A program made the translations under genes and the position numbers. The notes beneath the pieces are model-generated. The model made no database searches. It worked only from the letters and a program-made list of their open reading frames with translations, and had not been told where the DNA came from. A DNA stretch of 64,000 nucleotides from Candidatus Promineofilum glycogenicum (GTDB lineage Bacteria; Chloroflexota; Anaerolineae; Promineifilales; Promineifilaceae), in the NCBI GenBank assembly GCA_016707605.1, contig JADJHJ010000013.1:62001-126000 (forward strand). Reading direction: 5' to 3'. Below, piece after piece: positions 10,009 to 17,982 of this stretch (position 1 is the stretch's first letter; each line of letters starts with the position of its first letter).

Positions 10009-13000
10009 CTACAGGCCATTGGTCGGGCTGAGTCGCAGCCAACCCTCCCGTATCTCATAGCGGGTGTCGAAGCGCGCCATCGGGTCAAAGGGGCGCAGGC
10101 GCAGGCGGTGGAAGAGCAGTTCGACCGCCTCCTGCGCCGGAGTGAAGGGCGGGGGCAAGTCGCCGGGCGCGCGCTTATCCTCCGGCGTCATGCGCGCCGT
10201 GTCGTCGCTCAACGCCTCCAGCCACCCCTGCGCCAGAAGCGCTTGCCAGAGCGGGTCGGTGGCGGGGCCGGCCACTTCCTGCAACTGGTGCTTGCTGATG
10301 ACGCCCTCGGCGCTGATGCTCGACCACTGCTGGCCGTCCCGCTGCACCCAGCGCCACTCGAAGCCCGGCTCGGTGGGCAGCGAAAGCTCCATCCCCAGTT
10401 GCGGGGCCAGCACCGGCGCGGTCAGGAACGCCACCTGCATGCGCTGCAAGGCCGATTGGTACTGATCCTGGGGAATGTGCAGGTCTTTGACGGGCAGGAT
10501 ACCGGTGGTGGCGTGGATGGGGGCGCGAGGGTCGAGTAGCATCGTGATCGTCCGCGGCTTCTCATCCTGCAACGTCAGGTAGATCAGGAACTGGCTTTCG
10601 TCCCGATCTTCGCTGTTGGCCTGGCGCCGGGTCTGGATGTGCTCGTTCAGGCCGGGGGTCGGCTGGGTTTGCGGGGTGTAGAAGGTGTTGCCGTCATAGC
10701 CGCCGCGGCCGTCTTCCAGCCAGTAGCCCACCAGGCCATCGTTCAGGCGGTGGAACTCGCCCAGGCGCAGCGGCGCGCGCACCTGTTCAAAAGCGTGGCT
10801 GTGGCGCGACGGGCGCGGCCCCTGTGCTCCCGCGGCGTGATAGTTGTAATAGGCCCACACATCTTCCTGCACCTTGATCCGGCTCACGTTGATGGCCGCC
10901 GGCTCTTGCAACTGAAGACCCACCGCGGCGCGCACCAACGCCAGCGGCTGGCCCATCAGCAATGCCATCGCTTCGTGCTGGGCAAAGCTCTCCGGCTCCA
11001 TGTTCTCCTGGGCGACAGACAGGGCGCTCAGAAAGTCGGCCAGGAACTCCCTGCCCTGGGCGCACAACCACTGCACCATCTGCGCCAGATGGGGATTGGC
11101 GATGTCGGCCGGGATGACGGGGGTGCTGTTGCCGGGGAACGTCTGCCAGTGCCCCCCCTCATCGATGATGCCCAGGGCATCCCCCTCAGGAGCGTAGATC
11201 ATGAGGCTGTCATCCAGGTAGTTGGGCATCACCCAGCCGCAGATGGGATTGCCGGCCGGGTGGTCGTCCATCTCCTCGATTTCCTCATAAGCCGCCAGCC
11301 AGCGGAACGACAGGCGCGCCGGCTGGGCCAGCCGCGGCGGAATGGCGAAATCCTGGCCGGCGCTCTCGGCCAATTCAGGCATGGTGTCGGTGACCTGGAT
11401 CGTGAAATCCTCTAGCTCGGCCACGCGATCGGGCGGCCAGTAGCGGCCGAAGGTGTCCATCAATTCCAACTCGCTCAGTGCGATCTTCCCGGCGCGCCAG
11501 GGCGAGAACGGCAGATACTCGTTCGGCGCGACCTCGTTGGCCATTTGCACCGCCTGGCGCACCTTAGCCGTGAAGACCTGGTCACCATCGTAGGGAAACG
11601 GGTTGTACACCGGCAATTGGAAGGCCTGGTGGCGCATGATGAGCGCCTCGCCAAAACCGGTCATCGCCTGGGCCAGCCCGCCGATGCTCAGCAGGGCCTG
11701 GTAGGCCCGAATCTCAACGACCAGGTGCAGCGCCTCGCTCACCTGGGGCTGATACCAACTGATGAGATCGTTGAAGTGGTCGTTGAGGTAATCCGCCTGC
11801 GCCTCAGCCGGGGTTGCCATTTCGGTGTGGTAACGTTCGAGGCTGCGGCCGAGCGTGGTTTTCAGATAGCCAACGAACGCCTGACGCACGTCATCCTGAT
11901 CGACCAGGGCAATATCCAGCAGTTCTTCCAGCGGCTTTTGGAGTTGGGCGACGTAGCTGGCCTTGATGTGGCTGCGCGCTTCGGCCCAGTCCAGAAAGTC
12001 GTCAATGTTACCCGACAGATCGGCCCGGCCCTTCTCGTCGAGGTATTGGCGAATGATCGGCTGGCGGCTGCCCTGCGTCAGATAGGCCAACAAACGCTGC
12101 GCGAGTTTGCCGTCGGTGTCGCTTTGCTGGTCGAGTTCATCCGCCAGCCAGCGCTTGATCTCCATCTCGTCGTCGAGGTCGGGGTCGTCGATCGGCAGGT
12201 CTTTGGCGGCCACACCGAGTTGGCTCATCTTTTCGTTGAAGAGGGCAATTGTGAGCGGCCCGGCTGTCGATCCGGCCGTCTCGTCCACGAATGATCGGTA
12301 CAACACCGGCGTCAGGCGGTTGATGATCGTCTTCTTGAGATAGAGGCTGGCGCCGGGGGTGAGGACGGTGCGGCCGTATAGAGGCACGGGCGAATCGTAG
12401 GTAAAGGGCTGCGCCGCCGCCTCGAAGTCGGTGTTGCCCAGGCGGTAGTGATCCTGCAAGTAGGCCGGGTCGTACGTATCGTCCTGCTGCTGGTGCGCCT
12501 GGCTGAAGCTGGTATCCCAGGCCAGAAAGACCGGTTGCCACTCCGCCGGGGGCGCGCCGATCACATCAATCTCACCCTTTTCATTCTTCCAGACCGTTTG
12601 CAACAACGTTTGGAACACCCCTGGCTGCTCGGGCCGGGTACTGTGCAGGTCGCCGTCAAAGGGAACCAGGCGAGTGGGCAGCGACTGGTGCATGGGCTGA
12701 TACCTGGTAGACGGTTGGAAACCGCTGACCATCACCACCGGATCGTTGGGCCGCCAAAAGCGGGCGGCCGACACAGGCGCTAACTCCAGAGCGGGGCGGG
12801 GGTTGAGTCGTTGGTAGTCCAACAGGGCATCCTGCGTGGCGGCAAATTGATCGGTGATCCGGCCATTGATCTGCGCCTCCCGGCCCAGCAGTTCGGCCAG
12901 CCGGCTGTCGATCGCGTCGGTAATGAACGCCTTATAGCCGCCTAGCAATGCCGCTTCGGCTTCCATATAAGGCTCGGCCCTCCCTTGGGTAGATTGAGCC

Positions 13001-14922
13001 AGCGGTCGCGTTGTTCCCACCCCGGCGCCAAACGCTGGGCCGCTCGGCCGGGCGGGATGTGGCTCGCCGGCATGTGGCTCGCGGACCTGCGTGCCGAACT
13101 CCGGGCCGGCGGGCTGCCAGGTAAAGTCGGGGACGCTCAGGCTTTTGTAGCGGCTCTCCTCCTTCAGATACCAACACCAGTCGGCGTAAATCTGCCGCCG
13201 CAGGCTGCCGATGGCGGCGTTGTTGCGCTCCTTCTCTTCCTCCAGCCGGTTGAGCCGATTCAACGCATTGGCCAGCCCCTCCGGCAGCGTCACCTGCTCG
13301 TCGGCAGCGACCTGGTCGGCCGTTTGGCCGGCCTCCTTGTGGGTGATGATGCGCCAGCTTTGACCCGCCGCCACAGCATGGAACTGCTTCTCGTGCCGCA
13401 GCGCCGCGAAGATGGGACCGGTATCAACGGTGGTATGTTCGAGTTCGGCCGCGAACTGGATGGCTTCCAACTGGTCTTCGATGACGTTCTTCTTGGCAGC
13501 GGAGATTTCGGCGGCCAGCAGCGCCGACAGGGCCTCAGTGGGGGAGTTGCCCAACGCGAGCTTGATCTTGTTGCCTACGACTTCGGGCAAAGCGCTGTCA
13601 TTGACGTGGCGATCAACGCGCGCATAGCAGATCAGGCGCTCCGGCATCTGCGCCTCGATGGCCGCGTTGAGAATCTGCCGCACGTCCTGGCTGCGGCTCT
13701 GAAACGGCGCGCCTACCACGGCGGTCATGCTATAGGCCTTGGGCAGAAGTTGCCCAGCGGCGTCGAGCCAGCGGTGTTTGTGGAGGTACTCCCAGGCGTT
13801 CTGCGGCTCGTCCTTCGCCGGGGCCACACCCTGATCGGGGCCGACGGCCTGCAACGCGGCCTCCGGGGCCTTGACCGGTACTTCGATGCGCAACTGGCGG
13901 AGAATGGCGTCGAGCAGGTCCAGGTAAAGGTAGTTGACCTGCTGATGTTGCTGGTGCGTTCCCACCACGTCGTCAGTCTGATGGGCCGATTGCCAGGTGG
14001 CCTTGAAGGTGTCGACAAAGAGCCGGAAGTAGTCCTGCGCCGGGTTGTCATACCAACCGATGAGTTCGTAATGTTCCTCGGCCGACGCCGGCAGTTGGGG
14101 ATCGTGATACCCAAAAACGGAGCGGCAAATGGGGTAGAAGGCGGCAAAGGCCGTTTCGCCGTAGCCGACGGCCGTCAGCGGGGTGTCCAGGTAGTCCGAC
14201 GGGGAGGCCGGGGGCGGCTCGCTGCCCAGATCATAGGCGCGCCCCAGATAGCGAAAGGGCTGCTGGTCTGGATGGGTAGTGAGTTGGGGGTAGACAGTGT
14301 AGCGATCGGGCATTGGCCCATCCCCAGCCGCATCATGCCCGACGGGCCAGAGATAGTCGCTTTCAATCACCTTGATCGCCTGAGGCTGCTCATCGACGAT
14401 CCGGCTGAGCAGCCAGCGATTGGGTGTCGGAGGAAAGACGGACGTTCGCAGCAGCTTGCGGACGGCGTGGGCGTACTGCGGCAGATGGCCCTGCAACCAG
14501 GCGGCTTGCTCCTCCTCGGCCGGCAAGTTGGCCAGGGCCATGCCGATGCGTTGGTCAATGAGCTTCAGCCACCCCGCGCCAAGCAGTTCGTCCCAGATGT
14601 CATCGCCGCTCTTTTCGCCATTGGCTTGCGCTTCTTTGCCGAAGACGGACTGGAACGTCTGCCGATAGACAATGCCGATGCTGCTGGTCTTGGTCAGGGC
14701 CGGGGGCAGGCTCCAGTGAAAATGAAGACCGGGCTGCAAAGGGTGCTGGTCTTCAAATGCTTCTTCGGTGATGGTCTCGCCCAGGTAAGGGCTATCTTTA
14801 TGGGCGCGGGAGTTGGCCCAGGGGAGCTTGGTGAAATCTAACAACGGGCCGGCGACCTTGATCTCATGTTCTAACCTCAGTACATCGAGTTGGACTGGTA
14901 ACGCCAGGTGAGATTTGGCCAT
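10009..14922 (-). CDS. Giant hypothetical protein (1,637 aa), first gene of the DUF6603/tail-collar operon
   Basis: The ATG at 14922 (MAKSHLALPV) is chosen; an upstream ATG would add 17 residues of less typical sequence. No family is recognised with confidence. The N-terminus (LDVLRLEHEIKV, then GLHFHWSLPPALT) is beta-rich. A long helical region with many Glu/Gln/Arg residues covers roughly residues 480-680 and 960-1180 and could form coiled coils. The C-terminus returns to beta structure. There is no signal peptide and no membrane segment. Being first in a five-gene unit whose other members include a tail-collar protein and a DUF6603-like protein, it may be a structural scaffold; this is inference from size and context. 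Length is unusual for a bacterial gene and base use is like its neighbours. Confidence 0.8.
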   Translation of the reverse strand: MAKSHLALPVQLDVLRLEHEIKVAGPLLDFTKLPWANSRAHKDSPYLGETITEEAFEDQHPLQPGLHFHWSLPPALTKTSSIGIVYRQTFQSVFGKEAQANGEKSGDDIWDELLGAGWLKLIDQRIGMALANLPAEEEQAAWLQGHLPQYAHAVRKLLRTSVFPPTPNRWLLSRIVDEQPQAIKVIESDYLWPVGHDAAGDGPMPDRYTVYPQLTTHPDQQPFRYLGRAYDLGSEPPPASPSDYLDTPLTAVGYGETAFAAFYPICRSVFGYHDPQLPASAEEHYELIGWYDNPAQDYFRLFVDTFKATWQSAHQTDDVVGTHQQHQQVNYLYLDLLDAILRQLRIEVPVKAPEAALQAVGPDQGVAPAKDEPQNAWEYLHKHRWLDAAGQLLPKAYSMTAVVGAPFQSRSQDVRQILNAAIEAQMPERLICYARVDRHVNDSALPEVVGNKIKLALGNSPTEALSALLAAEISAAKKNVIEDQLEAIQFAAELEHTTVDTGPIFAALRHEKQFHAVAAGQSWRIITHKEAGQTADQVAADEQVTLPEGLANALNRLNRLEEEKERNNAAIGSLRRQIYADWCWYLKEESRYKSLSVPDFTWQPAGPEFGTQVREPHAGEPHPARPSGPAFGAGVGTTRPLAQSTQGRAEPYMEAEAALLGGYKAFITDAIDSRLAELLGREAQINGRITDQFAATQDALLDYQRLNPRPALELAPVSAARFWRPNDPVVMVSGFQPSTRYQPMHQSLPTRLVPFDGDLHSTRPEQPGVFQTLLQTVWKNEKGEIDVIGAPPAEWQPVFLAWDTSFSQAHQQQDDTYDPAYLQDHYRLGNTDFEAAAQPFTYDSPVPLYGRTVLTPGASLYLKKTIINRLTPVLYRSFVDETAGSTAGPLTIALFNEKMSQLGVAAKDLPIDDPDLDDEMEIKRWLADELDQQSDTDGKLAQRLLAYLTQGSRQPIIRQYLDEKGRADLSGNIDDFLDWAEARSHIKASYVAQLQKPLEELLDIALVDQDDVRQAFVGYLKTTLGRSLERYHTEMATPAEAQADYLNDHFNDLISWYQPQVSEALHLVVEIRAYQALLSIGGLAQAMTGFGEALIMRHQAFQLPVYNPFPYDGDQVFTAKVRQAVQMANEVAPNEYLPFSPWRAGKIALSELELMDTFGRYWPPDRVAELEDFTIQVTDTMPELAESAGQDFAIPPRLAQPARLSFRWLAAYEEIEEMDDHPAGNPICGWVMPNYLDDSLMIYAPEGDALGIIDEGGHWQTFPGNSTPVIPADIANPHLAQMVQWLCAQGREFLADFLSALSVAQENMEPESFAQHEAMALLMGQPLALVRAAVGLQLQEPAAINVSRIKVQEDVWAYYNYHAAGAQGPRPSRHSHAFEQVRAPLRLGEFHRLNDGLVGYWLEDGRGGYDGNTFYTPQTQPTPGLNEHIQTRRQANSEDRDESQFLIYLTLQDEKPRTITMLLDPRAPIHATTGILPVKDLHIPQDQYQSALQRMQVAFLTAPVLAPQLGMELSLPTEPGFEWRWVQRDGQQWSSISAEGVISKHQLQEVAGPATDPLWQALLAQGWLEALSDDTARMTPEDKRAPGDLPPPFTPAQEAVELLFHRLRLRPFDPMARFDTRYEIREGWLRLSPTNGL

Positions 14923-15128
14923 CAAGATTCGCCTGTGTTCTTTTGTAAATATGGGCTGCCGCAAGCAAAGCAAACACGATTGCTGAACGGGACAAGGAGC
15001 CGGAATTTTAGCAGCCTGCGATTCCGAGTCAAGAATTTTGCGGAGTATTTCGCAGGACTTTTCAGAGTCGTTAGTTGAGCGAAGCCCGGCTACGCCGACG
15101 AAAAACCTTGGCGTCCGCTGTGGAACTA

Positions 15129-15157
15129 TTGACGCCCGTTGAGCGTTTTACTACCAT
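15129..15157 (+). promoter_or_regulatory. Candidate sigma70-type promoter for the triple-repeat lipoprotein gene
   Basis: A TTGACG box, a 17-nt spacer and a TACCAT box sit about 65 nt upstream of the lipoprotein ATG. The rest of 14923-15220, which separates two divergent genes, holds no coding frame I can support. A promoter for the leftward operon must also lie here, but I see no convincing boxes for it. Confidence 0.4.
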
Positions 15158-15220
15158 GTGACACCCCGCCGCCCACAACGCAGCAAGACGTTCAAACCGA
15201 CAATAAGGAGCATAACTGTT

Positions 15221-16174
15221 ATGGAACACCGTAAGCCATTGGTGCTGGCTGTTTGTTTGTTGCTGGCCCTGCTGGCCGCCTGCCAGCCGGCCGGGGGCGA
15301 ACCCGGCGCGGCCGAACCGACCGTCGCCGCGACGCCCGAAGCTACCCCGGCCACCGTGCCGGCGCTGGGCACGCCGGCGACCGACCCGACCGCGGCCACC
15401 ACCGCCGCCGTGGCCCAACTGGCCGCCGATCTGGGCCTGGCCGAGAGTGACATCGAAGTGGTGTCGGCCGAGCCGACCGAGTTTAGCGACGGCTGCCTCG
15501 GCCTGGGCGGGCCGGAGGAGAGCTGTTTGCAGGCCATCACCCCCGGCTGGCTGGTGATGTTGAGCGCCAACGGCCAGGAGTACGAGGTTCACACCGACGC
15601 CACCGGCCAGCAGGTACGCATCGCCGGCCTGGACGGCAGTGGGCAGACGGGGGGAGTGGACGCCATCACCGCTTCGGCCGCCGCTGTGCTGGCCGACGAG
15701 CTGGGCATCGCGCCGGACGCGATCACTGTCGTCTCGGCCGCCCCGGCTGAGTTCACCGACGGCTGTCTTGGTCTGGGCGGGCCAGCCGAGAGCTGCCTGC
15801 AAGCCATCACCCCGGGTTGGGTGGTCGTGTTAAGCGCCAATGGCCAGGAGTACACGGTTCATACCGACGCCACTGGCCAGCAGGTGCGCGTTGCCGCCGA
15901 GGGCAGCAGCGCCCCGTCTGACCCCGACGCGGCCACGGCCGCGGCCGTGGCGACGCTGGCCCAGGAGTTGGGCGTGGCCGAGAGCGACGTCACCGTCGCC
16001 TCACTGGAGGGGGCGGACTTCACCGACTCCTGCCTGGGGCTGGGCGGGCCGGAGGAGATGTGCGCCCAGGTCATCACGCTGGGCTGGCTGATCCGCCTGG
16101 ACGTGGCCGGCCAGACGTACGAAGTCCACACCGACGGCACCGGCCAGGTCGTGCGCATCGCCCCGTCACAGTAA
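15221..16174 (+). CDS. Lipoprotein with three tandem CLGLGGP-type repeats
   Basis: 317 aa from an ATG with AAGGAG 10 nt upstream. A lipoprotein signal peptide (PLVLAVCLLLALLAAC) gives a lipidated Cys, followed by an Ala/Thr/Pro-rich linker. The mature protein is three tandem repeats of about 80-90 residues (DNA about 15391-15630, 15659-15900 and 15925-16171). Each has a helix (AVAQLAADLGLAESDI), a paired-Cys motif (F-[ST]-D-[GS]-CLGLGG, then C-[LA]-Q), a W/G turn (ITPGW) and a closing YEVHTDxTGQ-VRIA strand. Similar single domains occur in Chloroflexota lipoproteins and predicted inhibitor-like proteins; function is not established. The two Cys per repeat probably form a disulfide. The third repeat diverges (CAQVITLGW). 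Monocistronic, followed by an inverted repeat. Confidence 0.85.
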   Translation: MEHRKPLVLAVCLLLALLAACQPAGGEPGAAEPTVAATPEATPATVPALGTPATDPTAATTAAVAQLAADLGLAESDIEVVSAEPTEFSDGCLGLGGPEESCLQAITPGWLVMLSANGQEYEVHTDATGQQVRIAGLDGSGQTGGVDAITASAAAVLADELGIAPDAITVVSAAPAEFTDGCLGLGGPAESCLQAITPGWVVVLSANGQEYTVHTDATGQQVRVAAEGSSAPSDPDAATAAAVATLAQELGVAESDVTVASLEGADFTDSCLGLGGPEEMCAQVITLGWLIRLDVAGQTYEVHTDGTGQVVRIAPSQ

Positions 16175-16175
16175 A

Positions 16176-16236
16176 GGGGCCAGGTTCCAGGGGCCAGGGG
16201 CCAGGGGAAGAACGCTCTTCCCTGGAACCTGGCCCC
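16176..16236. repeat. Inverted repeat (GGGGCCAGGTTCC type), possible terminator
   Basis: Two 17-nt arms (GGGGCCAGGTTCCAGGG at 16176-16192 and its exact complement at 16220-16236) start one base after the TAA of the lipoprotein gene. The intervening bases repeat GGGGCCA direct units. A hairpin here could end lipoprotein transcription, but there is no T-run. It belongs to the wider set of stop-codon-proximal palindromes in this window. Confidence 0.75.
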
Positions 16237-16263
16237 TGGAACTTAATTCGCAGCCTCTTCCGG

Positions 16264-16346
<83 letters not shown>

Positions 16347-16349
16347 GCT

Positions 16350-17870
16350 TTACACTTTATAGAGCGTATCCACGTACCGCTCCAGGATGTCGCTGACGAC
16401 GCCGCGCAGGGGGAGGGAGGCGGCCAGGCCGTAGACGGGGGCCATCTCACCCTTCTCATTGGGGTGGGCGCGCACCTCTTCGACGGCGGCGCGCAGGTCG
16501 GCCACGAAGCGCTGAGCCACACTTGGGGTGTGGCCTATGCCCGGCTGGGTGTGGCGCAGTGTGACGCAAATGTGGACGCAGGCCGGCCGGTGCAGCCCGT
16601 TCAGGCTCCAGCCGCGCCGGCTCATCGCTTCCAGCACGCGGTAGATGTCCACCTCGTCGGACGTAAAGGCGTGGACGAACAGGGAGTGGCCCAGCAGCCG
16701 CAGACCCGGCGTGGCGGCGATGCCCTGCCGTATCTCGTCGGCCGTCAGCAGAATCCGGCGCGTGGCCTCGCGGTAGCCGTCGCGCCCCAGCGAGACCAGG
16801 GCTGCCCAGCAGGCGGCGCTGAGCGCGCCGGGGCGGCTGCCGGCGAAGGTGGGCGAGAAGTAGAGACCGCCCGGCCAGTCGGTGGCCGTGAAGTACTGGT
16901 AGCGCCGCAGCGCCGGGCCGCGATAGAGCACGACCGACGTGCCCTTGGCCGCGTAGCCGTACTTGTGGGTGTCGGCCGACATGGAGGTGACGCCGGGCAG
17001 GCGGAAGTCGAACGGCGGCACGGCGTAGCCCAGATCGGCGGCCCAGGGCAGCACGAAGCCGCCCAGACAGGCGTCGGTGTGAAAGCCGATGCCCCGCGAC
17101 TGGGCCAGGGCCGAGAGCTTCTCGATGGGATCGATCACGCCGTAGGGGAAGCAGGGGGCCGAGCCGACCATGACGATGGTGTTGCGCGTGATGGCCCGGC
17201 GGGCGGCGGCCACGTCGGCGCGATAGTCGCCATCGAGCGGCACGCGCACCATCTTGATGCCGAAGTAGTCGGCCGCCTTGTCGAACGCGGCGTGGGCGCT
17301 GATCGGCACGACCATCTCCGGCCGGGTGATGCCCCGCTCGGCCCGCGCCCGGTCGCGGTAGGTCTTCATGGCCAGCAGGATGCTCTCCGTGCCGCCGCTG
17401 CTGACCGTGCCGCAGACGGGTTCGCCGGCCGCCGCGTGACTCCCGCCCAGCATGTCGGCCGTCATGGCCACGATCTCGGCCTCATACTTGGCCGCGCTGG
17501 GCCAGACGTCGGCGTGCAGCGGGTTGCTCTGCGAGGTCAGGGCGTAGACGCGGTTCAGGAAGTCGATGTGTTCGGCGTCGCCGTGATAGACCGCGCCGGA
17601 GACGAAGCCGTCGCGCCAGCGCGCCTCCTCTCGCTCCTTCAGCTCTTCGATCTCGCCCAGGATAGCCGCCCGGTCGCGCCCCTGCTCCGGCAGGCGGCTG
17701 TAGGCCGGGTAGTCGCCGCGATACGGTTTGAGCGATGCTTCCAGAGGGACGAGCATCTCCTCGTAGCGCGCCTCCAGGCGGCGGTTGACGGTCGGCACGG
17801 CGCGCAGCCCGCGCTCCAGCGCCGGCGCGCCGCGTCGCCAAACACGTTTGATTCGTTCTCTTATTCCCAT
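16350..17870 (-). CDS. Sphingosine-1-phosphate lyase-like PLP enzyme
   Basis: 506 aa from the ATG at 17870 (GGGGGTG upstream); an earlier GTG at 17897 falls inside a palindromic repeat and is less likely. The sequence follows eukaryotic sphingosine-1-phosphate lyase: ASGAVY-like WRDGFVSGAVYHGD, SNPLHADVWPS, GTVSSGGTESILLAMKTYRD, HAAFDKAADYF, CFPYGVIDPI, HTDACLGGF, SADTHKYGYAAKGTS, DWPGGLYFSPTFAGSRPG. K303 should form the PLP Schiff base, with H193 and D267 contacting the cofactor. The family cleaves phosphorylated sphingoid bases to a fatty aldehyde and phosphoethanolamine; bacterial homologues exist (for example in Symbiobacterium and Legionella). Unlike the human enzyme there is no N-terminal membrane helix. 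A generic group II decarboxylase role is less likely. The next gene is a sugar kinase on the same strand, upstream by about 110 nt. Confidence 0.85.
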   Translation of the reverse strand: MGIRERIKRVWRRGAPALERGLRAVPTVNRRLEARYEEMLVPLEASLKPYRGDYPAYSRLPEQGRDRAAILGEIEELKEREEARWRDGFVSGAVYHGDAEHIDFLNRVYALTSQSNPLHADVWPSAAKYEAEIVAMTADMLGGSHAAAGEPVCGTVSSGGTESILLAMKTYRDRARAERGITRPEMVVPISAHAAFDKAADYFGIKMVRVPLDGDYRADVAAARRAITRNTIVMVGSAPCFPYGVIDPIEKLSALAQSRGIGFHTDACLGGFVLPWAADLGYAVPPFDFRLPGVTSMSADTHKYGYAAKGTSVVLYRGPALRRYQYFTATDWPGGLYFSPTFAGSRPGALSAACWAALVSLGRDGYREATRRILLTADEIRQGIAATPGLRLLGHSLFVHAFTSDEVDIYRVLEAMSRRGWSLNGLHRPACVHICVTLRHTQPGIGHTPSVAQRFVADLRAAVEEVRAHPNEKGEMAPVYGLAASLPLRGVVSDILERYVDTLYKV

Positions 17871-17885
17871 ATCACCCCCACGCCC

Positions 17886-17980
17886 GGTGCGTCGCACTTT
17901 CTTGAGTGCGTCACACCTTCTTGAACAGTTGGCTCAATCGCCCAGAAGGTGCAACCCATTCCAGAAAGTGGGATGCACCC
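17886..17980. repeat. Interspersed palindromes of the GTGCGTCGCAC family
   Basis: Two imperfect palindromes in tandem: GGTGCGTCGCAC...GTGCGTCACACC at 17886-17917 and a diverged GGTGCAACCC...GGATGCACC ending near 17980. The same unit recurs twice at 26497-26573. It fills the space between the lyase start and the end of the sugar kinase gene, leaving no room for a separate gene. Confidence 0.75.
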
Positions 17981-17982
17981 CC

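Noticed and set aside
12985..14841. 618-codon plus-strand open frame
   Set aside because: Antisense to the 1,637-aa gene; Gly/Arg/Leu-rich with no domain.
16350..17870. Glutamate or aromatic-amino-acid decarboxylase
   Set aside because: The motif series (SADTHKYGYAAKG, DACLGGF, FPYGVIDP, FAGSRPG) fits sphingosine-1-phosphate lyase better than group II amino-acid decarboxylases.
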